A stretch of DNA of 64,000 nt from Maribacter spongiicola (GTDB lineage: Bacteria; Bacteroidota; Bacteroidia; Flavobacteriales; Flavobacteriaceae): NCBI RefSeq assembly GCF_004364165.1, contig NZ_SOAY01000011.1:744001-808000 (forward strand), written 5' to 3'. Positions within the stretch are counted from its first letter, which is position 1. Each line of letters starts with the position of its first letter. Under the pieces are notes generated by a model. That model was not told the DNA's origin. It was given only the letters and a program-made list of their open reading frames with translations, and did not search any database. Shown here piece after piece: positions 42,793 to 52,719 of this stretch. The translations under genes and the position numbers were made by a program.

Positions 42793-43653
42793 CTACAAAT
42801 ATGCTTTCAACATTTCGTTTTGAGACTTGTTACGCAATTTACGTACAGCCTTTTCTCTAAGCTGTCTAACACGCTCTCTAGTCAAATCGAAAAGTTCTCC
42901 GATTTCACTTAAACTTTTAGGGTGACTCTCACCGATGCCATAATAGAGCTTGATTATTTCGCTTTCTCTACTAGGCAGGGTATTTAATGCTTGATTAAGA
43001 TCTGTTTTGAGGGAATCCATCATCATACCGGCATCTGGTCTGTTTGCATCTTTAGAGCTTACAACATCATATAAATTTGATGACTCTCCCTCTTGAAAAG
43101 GTGCATCCATAGATAAGTGTTTGCCTGAATTTTTTAAAGCGAGCTTTACTTGCGTACCACTCATATCTAGTTCTCTAGCTATTTCGGTTGTACTTGGTGG
43201 TCTTTGTAAAGATTGTTCTAAAGAAGAATAAACCTTATTAATTTTACTGATTTCCCCGATTTTATTCAGTGGAATACGTACCATACGCGATTGCTCAGAG
43301 ATTGATGATAGTATTGATTGTCTGATCCACCAAACAGCATATGATATAAATTTAAAACCTCTGGTTTCGTCAAAACGTTTTGCGGCTTTTACCAAACCGA
43401 TATTTCCTTCGTTGATTAAATCTGAAAGTCGTAATCCGCTACCTTGATATTGTTTTGCCGTAGAAACTACAAAACGTAGGTTGGCGTTTACTAAGGTATT
43501 TAGGGCAATTTGATCTCCTTCACGTATTCTTCTAGTTAGCTCCACTTCTTCATCTGCGGTAATCAAATCAATTTTTGATATTTCTTGAAAGTACTTTTCT
43601 AATGATTTAGTGTCTCTGTTTGTAATTTGCTTAGTGATCTTCAGTTGCCTCAT
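42793..43653 (-). CDS. RpoD/SigA-type sigma-70 factor (likely paralogue of the main RpoD)
   Basis: 286 residues, the short Bacteroidetes form of the primary sigma factor lacking region 1.1 bulk. Regions are clear: 1.2 DTKSLEKYFQEISKIDLITADEEVELTRRI; 2 NLRFVVSTAKQYQGSGLRLSDLINEGNIGLVKAAKRFDETRGFKFISYAVWWIRQSIL; 3 PSTTEIARELDMS; 4.2 SEIGELFDLTRERVRQLREKAVRKLR. From memory of Flavobacteriaceae RpoD, this protein deviates at many normally fixed places (QGSGLRLSDL, ILSSISEQSRMVRI, REKAVRKL), so I think it is a second, alternative primary-type sigma. The gene has a 344-bp AT-rich upstream spacer. Confidence 0.85.
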   Translation of the reverse strand: MRQLKITKQITNRDTKSLEKYFQEISKIDLITADEEVELTRRIREGDQIALNTLVNANLRFVVSTAKQYQGSGLRLSDLINEGNIGLVKAAKRFDETRGFKFISYAVWWIRQSILSSISEQSRMVRIPLNKIGEISKINKVYSSLEQSLQRPPSTTEIARELDMSGTQVKLALKNSGKHLSMDAPFQEGESSNLYDVVSSKDANRPDAGMMMDSLKTDLNQALNTLPSRESEIIKLYYGIGESHPKSLSEIGELFDLTRERVRQLREKAVRKLRNKSQNEMLKAYL

Positions 43654-43997
43654 ATATTATTTTTGTTTTTATCGTTGTTATAATTTAAGCTATTTTTTGA
43701 TGAAATCCTAATGAATTTTAATATTTATTGATATTATTTTAATGATTTCTTAATATCACTTAAATAAATATAATTATTTCTAAGAAAATGATATGATATT
43801 GTCAAATCTATAATACATAGGCATAGTATAACTGTTTAACTCAGAAACCCTGAAGACCTAAAGATTTTTCTGATGCTTTAATCTAGTGCTGTTGCAATGT
43901 GAAGTTCTCATCACTTTACAGGAATAAACAACATTTGTTTTGTAGCCTTTAGCTATTTTATTACAATTACTTAAAAACGAATACTAATTGAATGTTA
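43654..43997. other. 344-bp AT-rich spacer upstream of the sigma-factor gene
   Basis: No ORF or RNA gene is recognised. On the minus strand TAGATTTG (43810 to 43803) could be a -7 element for the sigma-factor gene, leaving a leader of about 145 nt. The distal part lies after the DctM stop and shows no clear terminator. Confidence 0.4.
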
Positions 43998-45275
43998 TTA
44001 ATCACCCATTAAGAGTTCAGGTAAAAACAGGGTTATTTCTGGAAATAGGGTAACTACAATCAACACTAAAAAGCTAATGCCTAAATAAGGTAAATTGGCT
44101 ATGCTTACTTTCTCTAAAGGTACTTTCCCTATACCAGATGCTACAAATAAACAAACCCCTAGAGGAGGTGTCGTTAAACCAATAATTAAATTCAATAGTG
44201 CAATAATTGCAAAGTGAATTGGATCTACATCAACACTTATAGCAATTTTTAATAAAATTGGAAATAGAATAAGTAGTGCCGCTATCGTCTCCATAAAGGT
44301 ACCCACAAGTATCAAGAGAATATTTATAAGTAGAAGCACTACATATTTATTATCCGAAAAACCCAAAATCATATTAGATATTTCATGAGGTACTTTTTCT
44401 GAAACCAATATATAACCAAACAAGTTAGCAAAACCGATAAGGACCATTAGACTCGCAGACGTTTTCATGGCATCAATAATAATTGCCATGGTTCTTTTAA
44501 AATTCAATTTCTTGTACACAAATGCGCCTACCACAAAGGCATAAAGTACTGCTATAATTGAGGCTTCAGTTGGCGTAAATACACCGCCTATTATTCCGAA
44601 AAGAATAATAAAAGTCATTAATAACGACCAAAAGGTATCTATGAATCCTCTAAAAATTTCCTGTAAAGAACTACGCTCGTGTTTGGGATAATTTCTTTTT
44701 TTAGCGATGTAATAGGTAAGTATCAACATTGCCACACCCAATAACAAACCCGGTATAGCACCTGCTAAAAACAATTTACCGACAGACAGACCACTTAAGG
44801 TTGCGGCTATAATCATTGGTACACTTGGTGGTATAATTGGACCAACGGTAGAGGAAGATGCGGTAACCGCACAAGCAAAGTCTGCATCATAACCTTCTTT
44901 TTTCATAGCGGGTATCATCACTGACCCTATGCTTGCCGTATCTGAAATAGCTGTACCAGAAATACCTGCAAACAGCATAGAAGATCCAATATTTGCCAAT
45001 GCAAGCCCACCAGGAACATGACCTATTAAATGATTACAGAATCTAATGATCTTTGCAGTTAGCCCACCTTGGTTCATTAAATTACCTGCTATAATAAACC
45101 CTGGTATACTTAACAAAACAAAAACATCTATACCAGAATACATTTTCATGGGCATTACAATCAAATCTGTCCCATTAAATATCAAAAATACCATACATGA
45201 TATACCAAGCGAAAATGCTATTGGAAATCGTAATAGTAGGCACACAACAAAAACCACAAAAAGAATAGTAATCAT
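43998..45275 (-). CDS. dctM: TRAP transporter large permease, DctM
   Basis: 425 residues, all hydrophobic, about twelve membrane segments. Typical DctM features are LLSIPGFIIAGNLMNQGGLTAKIIRF, GLALANIGSSMLFAGISGTAISDTASIGSVMIPAMKKEGYDADFACAVTASSSTVGPIIPPSVPMI and FAIIALLNLIIGLTTPPLGVCLFVASGIG. It is the ion-driven transport subunit of a tripartite ATP-independent periplasmic system for carboxylates or related acids. It follows DctQ by 10 bp and is the last gene of the operon. Confidence 0.95.
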   Translation of the reverse strand: MITILFVVFVVCLLLRFPIAFSLGISCMVFLIFNGTDLIVMPMKMYSGIDVFVLLSIPGFIIAGNLMNQGGLTAKIIRFCNHLIGHVPGGLALANIGSSMLFAGISGTAISDTASIGSVMIPAMKKEGYDADFACAVTASSSTVGPIIPPSVPMIIAATLSGLSVGKLFLAGAIPGLLLGVAMLILTYYIAKKRNYPKHERSSLQEIFRGFIDTFWSLLMTFIILFGIIGGVFTPTEASIIAVLYAFVVGAFVYKKLNFKRTMAIIIDAMKTSASLMVLIGFANLFGYILVSEKVPHEISNMILGFSDNKYVVLLLINILLILVGTFMETIAALLILFPILLKIAISVDVDPIHFAIIALLNLIIGLTTPPLGVCLFVASGIGKVPLEKVSIANLPYLGISFLVLIVVTLFPEITLFLPELLMGD

Positions 45276-45285
45276 AAGCTCGATA

Positions 45286-45738
45286 TTAAATTTTTGGTTT
45301 TTGATCTAATAGATGTACTAAAATGGAAAGTCCCATGATGGCTATTCCTGAAAATGATATGGCCATTTTATATTTTAAACTTGGTGATTTTTCTATTAAC
45401 CCCAACATTAAAAAATCTATAGCGTAATAGGTAAATAGAACAATGAATATAACAGTTACACCCCAAACAAAATAAGTAAGCCGTTTTTGTAAACGAGGTT
45501 TTAGTTTTTGAGCCAAGAAACCGAAATCGACGTAATAAGAACCCCTAACCGCTAAACCGGCCGCAAAGGCAATAGCATAAATAAAAGCTACCCTAGCTGC
45601 TTCTTCTGACCAAGAAGGCGCTTTAACCATAAAAAATCTACCATATATTTGAATTAATGTAATCCCTATAAATAATAAAGTACTGGTAATTGTACCCCAT
45701 ATCATTAATTTTCTAAAAGCTTTAAATAGTGATTTCAA
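45286..45738 (-). CDS. dctQ: TRAP transporter small permease, DctQ
   Basis: 150 residues with four membrane helices. APSWSEEAARVAFIYAIAFAAGLAVRGSYYVDFGFL is the conserved DctQ block (WSEE...R). It pairs with DctM in the membrane and bridges to the substrate-binding protein. Its start overlaps the dctP stop by four bases (45735-45738). Confidence 0.93.
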   Translation of the reverse strand: MKSLFKAFRKLMIWGTITSTLLFIGITLIQIYGRFFMVKAPSWSEEAARVAFIYAIAFAAGLAVRGSYYVDFGFLAQKLKPRLQKRLTYFVWGVTVIFIVLFTYYAIDFLMLGLIEKSPSLKYKMAISFSGIAIMGLSILVHLLDQKPKI

Positions 45739-46718
45739 GGCAAATCTTCTTTAACTGAATTATATATAATCTGCATTTCTGGCGAAAGAATATCATACAT
45801 GGTGGTACCACATTTTTGTACAAATGCTTCGTTGTCAACATCAACAAAAATCATCCCTTTAGCTTCTAATTCTTCTCGTATTTTCTTTTCATTTTCTAGA
45901 AACAAGGTTTGATGATAATCAATCATCTCTTTTGATGTTTTTAAAAATATCTTTTGTAAATCTTTCGGAAGCTTATTAAATGATTTCTCTCCAATAACCG
46001 GGTAGGTCCAGCTTACTACATGGTTGGTGAGGTTAACGTATTTTTGAACTTCATAAAATCCTGATACTTTGATTAGTGCTAATGGATTTTCTTGTGCATC
46101 TATAGTGCCTTGTTGTAATGAAGTAAATACTTCTGAAAATGCCATAGGAGTTGTTTTTGCGCCCAAGGCATCCCATGCGGTTACAAAAGATGGCACATTG
46201 GGCACTCTCAAAATTAATCCCTGTAAATCATCTGGATGTTTTATTGGTCTATTAGAAGTAAGTTGGCGAACACCTGCCTGAAAATAACCAAGTGGTATTA
46301 AGCCTGTGGTTTCTTGCATTTCTTGAGATATACGTTTACCCAAAGGTCCATTCATTAATATTTCAACGTCATCTGGACTCTTTAATAAAAAAGGCAACTC
46401 GCAAAATGTCATAATTTCTGTCCAGTTACTAAGTAATGAACTGGTAGTGGTCATATCTAGAACGCCCGTCTGAATCATTCGTATAGCCTCTACTTCTTTA
46501 GCCAATTGTTCAGAAGGAAAAGTTTCTAATTGTAAGCGACCATTAGATTCTGCTTTTAAGCGTTCTCCGAAAAATATAAATGCTTTATGCCAAGAGTGAT
46601 CTTCGCTTACTAAAAGACTTGCTTTTAAAACAAAGTTGTTTTGGTCGTTTGTTTTGCAGCCTAAAAAACATATTAGAAGACATGAAAAATAAATAATCCG
46701 AAACTTTTTACGAACCAT
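45735..46718 (-). CDS. dctP: TRAP transporter substrate-binding protein, DctP
   Basis: 327 residues. It has a lipoprotein signal (FSCLLICFLGCKTN, Cys at about 21) instead of a cleaved soluble signal, so it is membrane-tethered. SEDHSWHKAFIFFGERLKAESNGRLQLETFPSEQL, GVLDMTTTSSLLSNW and FGYFQAGVRQLTSNRPIKHPDDLQGLILRVPN, then PMAFSEVFTSLQQGTIDAQENP are the DctP signature, including the Arg (LRVPN) that binds the ligand carboxylate. The ligand is probably an organic or sugar acid; the neighbouring araC and hxl genes hint at a sugar-acid link, which is inference only. Confidence 0.93.
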   Translation of the reverse strand: MVRKKFRIIYFSCLLICFLGCKTNDQNNFVLKASLLVSEDHSWHKAFIFFGERLKAESNGRLQLETFPSEQLAKEVEAIRMIQTGVLDMTTTSSLLSNWTEIMTFCELPFLLKSPDDVEILMNGPLGKRISQEMQETTGLIPLGYFQAGVRQLTSNRPIKHPDDLQGLILRVPNVPSFVTAWDALGAKTTPMAFSEVFTSLQQGTIDAQENPLALIKVSGFYEVQKYVNLTNHVVSWTYPVIGEKSFNKLPKDLQKIFLKTSKEMIDYHQTLFLENEKKIREELEAKGMIFVDVDNEAFVQKCGTTMYDILSPEMQIIYNSVKEDLP

Positions 46719-46926
46719 AAAATCAGCTGAATTATTTAAATATTTAGGATTCTAAGATACAAAGATTAAAACTTTAAAAGCCAACCATTTTTCAAATTCA
46801 CTACTTATAATCAAATTGTTACATATTTATTTTATTGTATTAAATACACTTTAAAATATTTCTTATCTATATTTATAGTGCAATGCCACGAGGCATTCGA
46901 AAGGAAATTGTAGTAAAATCTATTAA

Positions 46927-47769
46927 TTAACTATACAAGGTATTATCATGCGAGATAACATGTTCTTTTACCTTGTTTTGAAACTCTTGTGGAGTCTGTT
47001 CTGCGTGTTGTTTAAAGAATCGACTAAAATAGGAATGATCTTTAAAATCTAGGTTATACGCAATTTCCTTTATCGTACTCTCACTATGAATAATCTGTCT
47101 TTTGGCTTCTAGAATTAATCGATCATGAATTAATTGTACTCCGGTTTTATCTAGCTTTTCTTTCAATATCTGATTCAATCGCTTTGCACTAATACCCAAT
47201 TGCTCTGCATAGAACTTGGCATTACGCTCTTCCTTATAATTATTTTCAAGCAAAAGCATGAACTCATAAACGCGCTTTTCATTTATATCCTGTAAGGTAA
47301 AATGTTGTTCTTTTAAATGTATCAACTTCAATAAAAACACCTTTAACAATGCTTTTATCATAATTAGGTTTACAGTCTCTTTGTTGTAATCATCTTTCAA
47401 TAATTGTAATACGGTCGCCAGTCCTTTACTGGTTTCTTCATTTACTTGTAAACAAGAAAACTCTCCTTGTATATTGAACATTCTAAAAACATCTAACAAA
47501 AACTCTTTTAGATCGCCTTCTAATAATTCTTGTTTAAAAGAAATTAGCACTCCGTTTTTACCTGCTTTATTCAATTGATGAACCCGGTGTGGGGGAATCA
47601 AATAGATCCAATCTCCTTTTAAAGTTTGAAAATCATGTTGTGGTACATGAAGAGCATCCTCATCAACCAACCATACAATTTCATAGAAATCTCTTCTAGC
47701 AGGGTCGTTTAAATAGGATGGGGGACAGTTACCTAAATCTTTAATGTATAAAACCTTATCACTCAGCAT
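46927..47769 (-). CDS. AraC-family transcriptional regulator next to hxlBA and TRAP genes
   Basis: 280 residues. The N-terminal domain is a cupin-like sensor (FYEIVWLVDEDALHVPQHDFQTLKGDWIYLIPPHRVHQL), the C-terminal part the AraC double HTH (YAEQLGISAKRLNQILKEKLDKTG, IAYNLDFKDHSYFSRFFKQHAEQTPQEF). It is unrelated in detail to the two stress-island AraC proteins. It lies between the TRAP operon (same strand, downstream) and the divergent hxlBA operon, whose promoter holds GTACCACA-type repeats, and probably regulates both. Confidence 0.92.
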   Translation of the reverse strand: MLSDKVLYIKDLGNCPPSYLNDPARRDFYEIVWLVDEDALHVPQHDFQTLKGDWIYLIPPHRVHQLNKAGKNGVLISFKQELLEGDLKEFLLDVFRMFNIQGEFSCLQVNEETSKGLATVLQLLKDDYNKETVNLIMIKALLKVFLLKLIHLKEQHFTLQDINEKRVYEFMLLLENNYKEERNAKFYAEQLGISAKRLNQILKEKLDKTGVQLIHDRLILEAKRQIIHSESTIKEIAYNLDFKDHSYFSRFFKQHAEQTPQEFQNKVKEHVISHDNTLYS

Positions 47770-47840
47770 AATTCTATTTTTTAAACACTTTAAAAGTTGA
47801 TTTTAGAAATTACAAGTTAAAACTTCATCATTTCCAAAAT

Positions 47841-47948
47841 GTACCACAAAAATAGGAAATAACACCAATGGTTTTTACGCTTTGGGCAGATTGTACCACA
47901 CATCTATCAAATTGTATAAGTAATAGAGCAAGTACCGCCATAACTTTG
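47841..47948 (+). promoter_or_regulatory. hxlB promoter with repeated GTACCACA operator elements
   Basis: TAACTTTG at 47941-47948 is the -7 element. GTACCACA occurs at 47841-47848 and again at 47893-47900; a third, weaker element ATTGTATAA (47911-47919) is exactly 21 bp downstream of the matching ATTGTACCA and 26 bp (T to T) from the -7. Spacings of 52 and 21 bp are near whole helical turns. Confidence 0.65.
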
Positions 47949-47989
47949 TACTCGAATTAGTGAAGCAGTAAAAAAATAACAAAGTAATT

Positions 47990-48574
47990 ATGGAAAATTT
48001 ACTAAAAAATAAGGATACCCAATTGGTTGAAAGTGCAATGAATATTATTATAAATGAGCACATAAAACTAGTACACACCATAAATTATGATGAAGTAGCC
48101 GCACTGATACCTATTATTACCAATTCCAAGCATATTTTTATAATGGGTGCAGGTAGAACAGGGCTGATGATGAAAGCTGCTGCCATGCGTTTAATGCACT
48201 TAGGCTATAGCGTTCATGTAGTAGGAGAAACGACTTCACCGGCAATTGCAGAAGGAGACTTATTAATTGCAGGTTCTGGTTCTGGTACAACTGGCGGAAT
48301 TGTGAATGCTGCAAAAACCGCAAAAAATGTAGGTGCAGATGTCGTCTGTATTACAACCAATAGTAGTTCTCCATTGGCTGAGTTATCAATACAAACAGTA
48401 TTAATACCTGCTGCACAAAAGCAAAAGCGTGACGAAAATGTTTCTCAACAATATGCGGGTAGCCTTTTTGAACAATCGTTGCTTTTGGTATTTGATGCAT
48501 TAATACAAACGCTTTGGGATCTTGACGGCAGTTCTGCTTCTGAATTATGGAAACGTCACGCGAATATGGAATAA
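47990..48574 (+). CDS. hxlB: 6-phospho-3-hexuloisomerase
   Basis: 194 residues of the SIS fold. IFIMGAGRTGLMMKAAAMRLMHLGYSVHVVGETTSPAIAEGDLLIAGSGSGTTGGIVNAAKTAKNVGADVVCITTN is the classical PHI signature, and the C-terminal SLFEQSLLLVFDALIQTLW is the helix bearing the catalytic Glu. It isomerises D-arabino-hex-3-ulose 6-phosphate to fructose 6-phosphate, the second step of the ribulose monophosphate cycle. hxlA follows 50 bp later on the same transcript. A stand-alone sugar isomerase is unlikely given that partner. Confidence 0.95.
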   Translation: MENLLKNKDTQLVESAMNIIINEHIKLVHTINYDEVAALIPIITNSKHIFIMGAGRTGLMMKAAAMRLMHLGYSVHVVGETTSPAIAEGDLLIAGSGSGTTGGIVNAAKTAKNVGADVVCITTNSSSPLAELSIQTVLIPAAQKQKRDENVSQQYAGSLFEQSLLLVFDALIQTLWDLDGSSASELWKRHANME

Positions 48575-48624
48575 TTAAGAATAGAAAAATAGATAAAAAT
48601 TAATAACATTTTAAATAGAATATT

Positions 48625-49254
48625 ATGGCAAAATTACAAGTAGCAATAGATTTATTAAACATTGATGACGCTATTGCATTAGCAACAAAAGTAGCTCCGT
48701 ATATTGATATTATCGAGTTAGGTACACCGCTTATTAAAAGTGAAGGTTTAGCAGGTATTAGAAAGATGAAAGATGCTTTTCCTGATAAATTGGTATTGGC
48801 TGATTTTAAAACTGCCGATGCTGGTGAACTAGAAGCTAACATGGCTTTCGGTGCTGGTGCAGACTATATTACAGTTTTAGGTGCAACGGGCGATTCTACA
48901 ATTGCAGGTGCAGTAAAAGCAGCAAAAGCACATGGTAAAGGTGTGGTTGTAGATACTATCGGTGTAAAAGATAGAGTAAAACGTGCACAAGAAGCTATTG
49001 CTTTAGGTGCCGAGTTCGTAGAATTGCATGCTGGTTTAGACGAGCAAGCTGAAGACGGATACTCTATTCAAGTATTAATTGATGAAGCAACAAGAGCAGG
49101 GGTGGCAGTTTCCATTGCCGGTGGTGTTAATTTAAGCAGTATTACCGCGGTTAAAAACTCTGGCGTAACAGTTGCAGTAGCTGGTGCAGCTATTTATGGT
49201 GCAGAAGACCCTGCTAAAGCTGCCAAAGAATTACAAGAGTTGGCAATGGCTTAA
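48625..49254 (+). CDS. hxlA: 3-hexulose-6-phosphate synthase
   Basis: 209 residues of the OMP-decarboxylase superfamily. The metal/catalytic motif DxKxxD is Asp60-Phe-Lys62-Thr-Ala-Asp65 in VLADFKTADAG. AFGAGADYITVLGATGDSTIAGAVKAAKAHGKGVVVDTIGVKDRVKRA and FVELHAGLDEQAEDG match HPS rather than the close relative 3-keto-L-gulonate-6-phosphate decarboxylase (UlaD). HPS condenses formaldehyde with ribulose 5-phosphate; run backwards it can make ribulose 5-phosphate. Together with hxlB it gives a route for formaldehyde fixation or detoxification. A strong terminator follows. Confidence 0.93.
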   Translation: MAKLQVAIDLLNIDDAIALATKVAPYIDIIELGTPLIKSEGLAGIRKMKDAFPDKLVLADFKTADAGELEANMAFGAGADYITVLGATGDSTIAGAVKAAKAHGKGVVVDTIGVKDRVKRAQEAIALGAEFVELHAGLDEQAEDGYSIQVLIDEATRAGVAVSIAGGVNLSSITAVKNSGVTVAVAGAAIYGAEDPAKAAKELQELAMA

Positions 49255-49290
49255 GCAAGTAGAAGGCGATAGTTACACTTTTACAGCAAC

Positions 49291-49327
49291 ACAAATCCTC
49301 ATTAGTTTAATGGGGATTTGTTGTTTT
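49291..49327 (+). terminator. Terminator after hxlA
   Basis: A 14-bp stem (49291-49304 with 49308-49321, one G-T pair) on a 3-nt loop, followed by TTGTTTT. It lies 37 bp after the hxlA stop. Confidence 0.85.
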
Positions 49328-49471
49328 ACACCCCTAGTTATATTTCGAAAGCCTTATTGATTTATCACAAAAAATTATAGAATCAAAGCCCAAGATTATA
49401 AATATTATTACAAATTTAAATCTTATCTAAACTATTATCAGATAGGATTTAAAATAACCTTACTTAAAGTA

Positions 49472-50164
49472 TTACTCGTAGAACTCAGAAACCTCATCTA
49501 TTGGTTTTCTTTCAATGTCTGGCACATACGTTGGTGTTTTTGGATAGCCAACTGGTAACAATAAAAATGCGCGTTCATTACTTGGTCGATCTAATAGCTT
49601 TGCTAGAAAGTTCATCGGACTCGGAGTATGTGTTAATGTAACCAAACCGGCATTGTGAATCGCTGTAATTAACATTCCTGCAGCAATACCTACAGATTCG
49701 TTTACATAGTAATTATTTACCTTTTTACCATCATCATCGAAATCATGTACTTTTTTGAAAATGATGATAAGCCAAGGTGCATCTTCTAAAAAGGGCTTGT
49801 ACATATTTGTACCCATCGGTTCTAAATCTTTTAACCAACGTTCGCTCATTCTACTTTCATAGCTTTCTTTCTCTTCTGCTTCAGCGGCCTCTCTAATCTT
49901 GGTTTTTAAAGCGGAATTAGAAACCGCGCAAAAGGTCCATGGTTGTTTATGTGCACCTGATGGTGCTGTAGATGCCGTTTTAATTAAATTTTCAATCACT
50001 TCTTTTGGTACATGGGTATTTGCATACTCCCTTATGGATCTTCGCTCATCTAAAACCTTATAAAATTCCTCGCTCTGTTTTATAAGTTCTACTTGAGACA
50101 AGGTATTATCTTTATAAAGTACATGTGTATGTCCATTTACAGATATATGAGATTCGGTCGCCAT
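49472..50164 (-). CDS. Nitroreductase-fold flavoprotein, iodotyrosine-deiodinase-like
   Basis: 230 residues. RRSIREYANTHVPKEVIENLI and TAPSGAHKQPWTFCAV are the FMN-binding part of the fold. The active-site lid matches mammalian iodotyrosine deiodinase: EEKESYESRM...TNMYKPFLEDAP, where Glu98, Tyr102 and Lys123 sit at the places of the Glu-Tyr-Lys triad that grips halotyrosine, and the tail LLLPVGYPKTPTYVPDIERKPIDEV is also shared. Activity on halotyrosines is therefore likely. It stands alone, with a TATCTTTG -7 element 36 bp upstream of its ATG. Confidence 0.88.
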   Translation of the reverse strand: MATESHISVNGHTHVLYKDNTLSQVELIKQSEEFYKVLDERRSIREYANTHVPKEVIENLIKTASTAPSGAHKQPWTFCAVSNSALKTKIREAAEAEEKESYESRMSERWLKDLEPMGTNMYKPFLEDAPWLIIIFKKVHDFDDDGKKVNNYYVNESVGIAAGMLITAIHNAGLVTLTHTPSPMNFLAKLLDRPSNERAFLLLPVGYPKTPTYVPDIERKPIDEVSEFYE

Positions 50165-50199
50165 TTTTCGAGTGTTGTTTAAATTTAAATTTCTACTCT

Positions 50200-50207
50200 C
50201 AAAGATA
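50200..50207 (-). promoter_or_regulatory. -7 promoter element of the deiodinase-like gene
   Basis: TATCTTTG on the minus strand (50207 to 50200), 36 bp before the start codon. No good TTG -33 element is seen. Confidence 0.55.
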
Positions 50208-50438
50208 TTGTTTTAAAAAGTTTCTATAAGTTCAGAAATTTAAAATTGACTTCGTTAAGTAATTCGCTATACAAATTTCAAGTAGACTGTTTTTAAAATT
50301 ACTTAATATTTTAAACCGTAATTTTCTTATGTATACACTAAATAAAAATTACATTTATGACACAAAATATGCACCTTAAACATGTTACATTTTCTTTAAT
50401 ATCAGCAACAAGTAGAATACGATCATCATATGTACAAG

Positions 50439-52472
<2,034 letters not shown>

Positions 52473-52491
52473 TTACTTTTTAGTTACTTTT

Positions 52492-52511
52492 TTATTATGC
52501 ATGCATAATAA
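52492..52511. promoter_or_regulatory. 20-bp perfect palindrome upstream of fadH (probable operator)
   Basis: Arms TTATTATGCA / TGCATAATAA meet at 52501/52502 with no mismatch. It lies 26 bp before the fadH start and just downstream of a -7-like TATCTTGT (minus strand, near 52522-52515), so a bound repressor would sit over the transcription start. No T-tract or loop suggests a terminator. Confidence 0.65.
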
Positions 52512-52651
52512 TTAACAAGATACGTTTTTAATTTTTGAAAACTAATTAAACATTTTTTAGCGAGTACTGAGCTTATTTTCAATCATACAGTTAGATTTTG
52601 AATATGCTCATTTCTTAAGCAGTATGTTTAAAACCTAACTGCCAGAATTAA

Positions 52652-52687
52652 AAAACCCCTATAAACTAAAAGTTTTATAGGGGTTTT
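52652..52687 (-). terminator. Terminator of the outer-membrane barrel gene
   Basis: A 14-bp stem (AAAACCCCTATAAA at 52652-52665 with its complement at 52674-52687), an 8-nt loop and a T-run on the minus strand. Confidence 0.9.
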
Positions 52688-52719
52688 CTTTATTTCTGAA
52701 AGAACTTAACCTTTTGTAA

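Noticed and set aside
46882-46897. AATGCC/GGCATT hairpin after the AraC gene at 46927 as a terminator
   Set aside because: Only a 6-bp stem with no T-run on the minus strand; not reported as a feature.
48625-49254. 3-keto-L-gulonate-6-phosphate decarboxylase (UlaD) for HxlA
   Set aside because: The same superfamily motif is present, but VTVLGA, VDTIGVKDRV and HAGLDEQA segments and the hxlB partner favour HPS.
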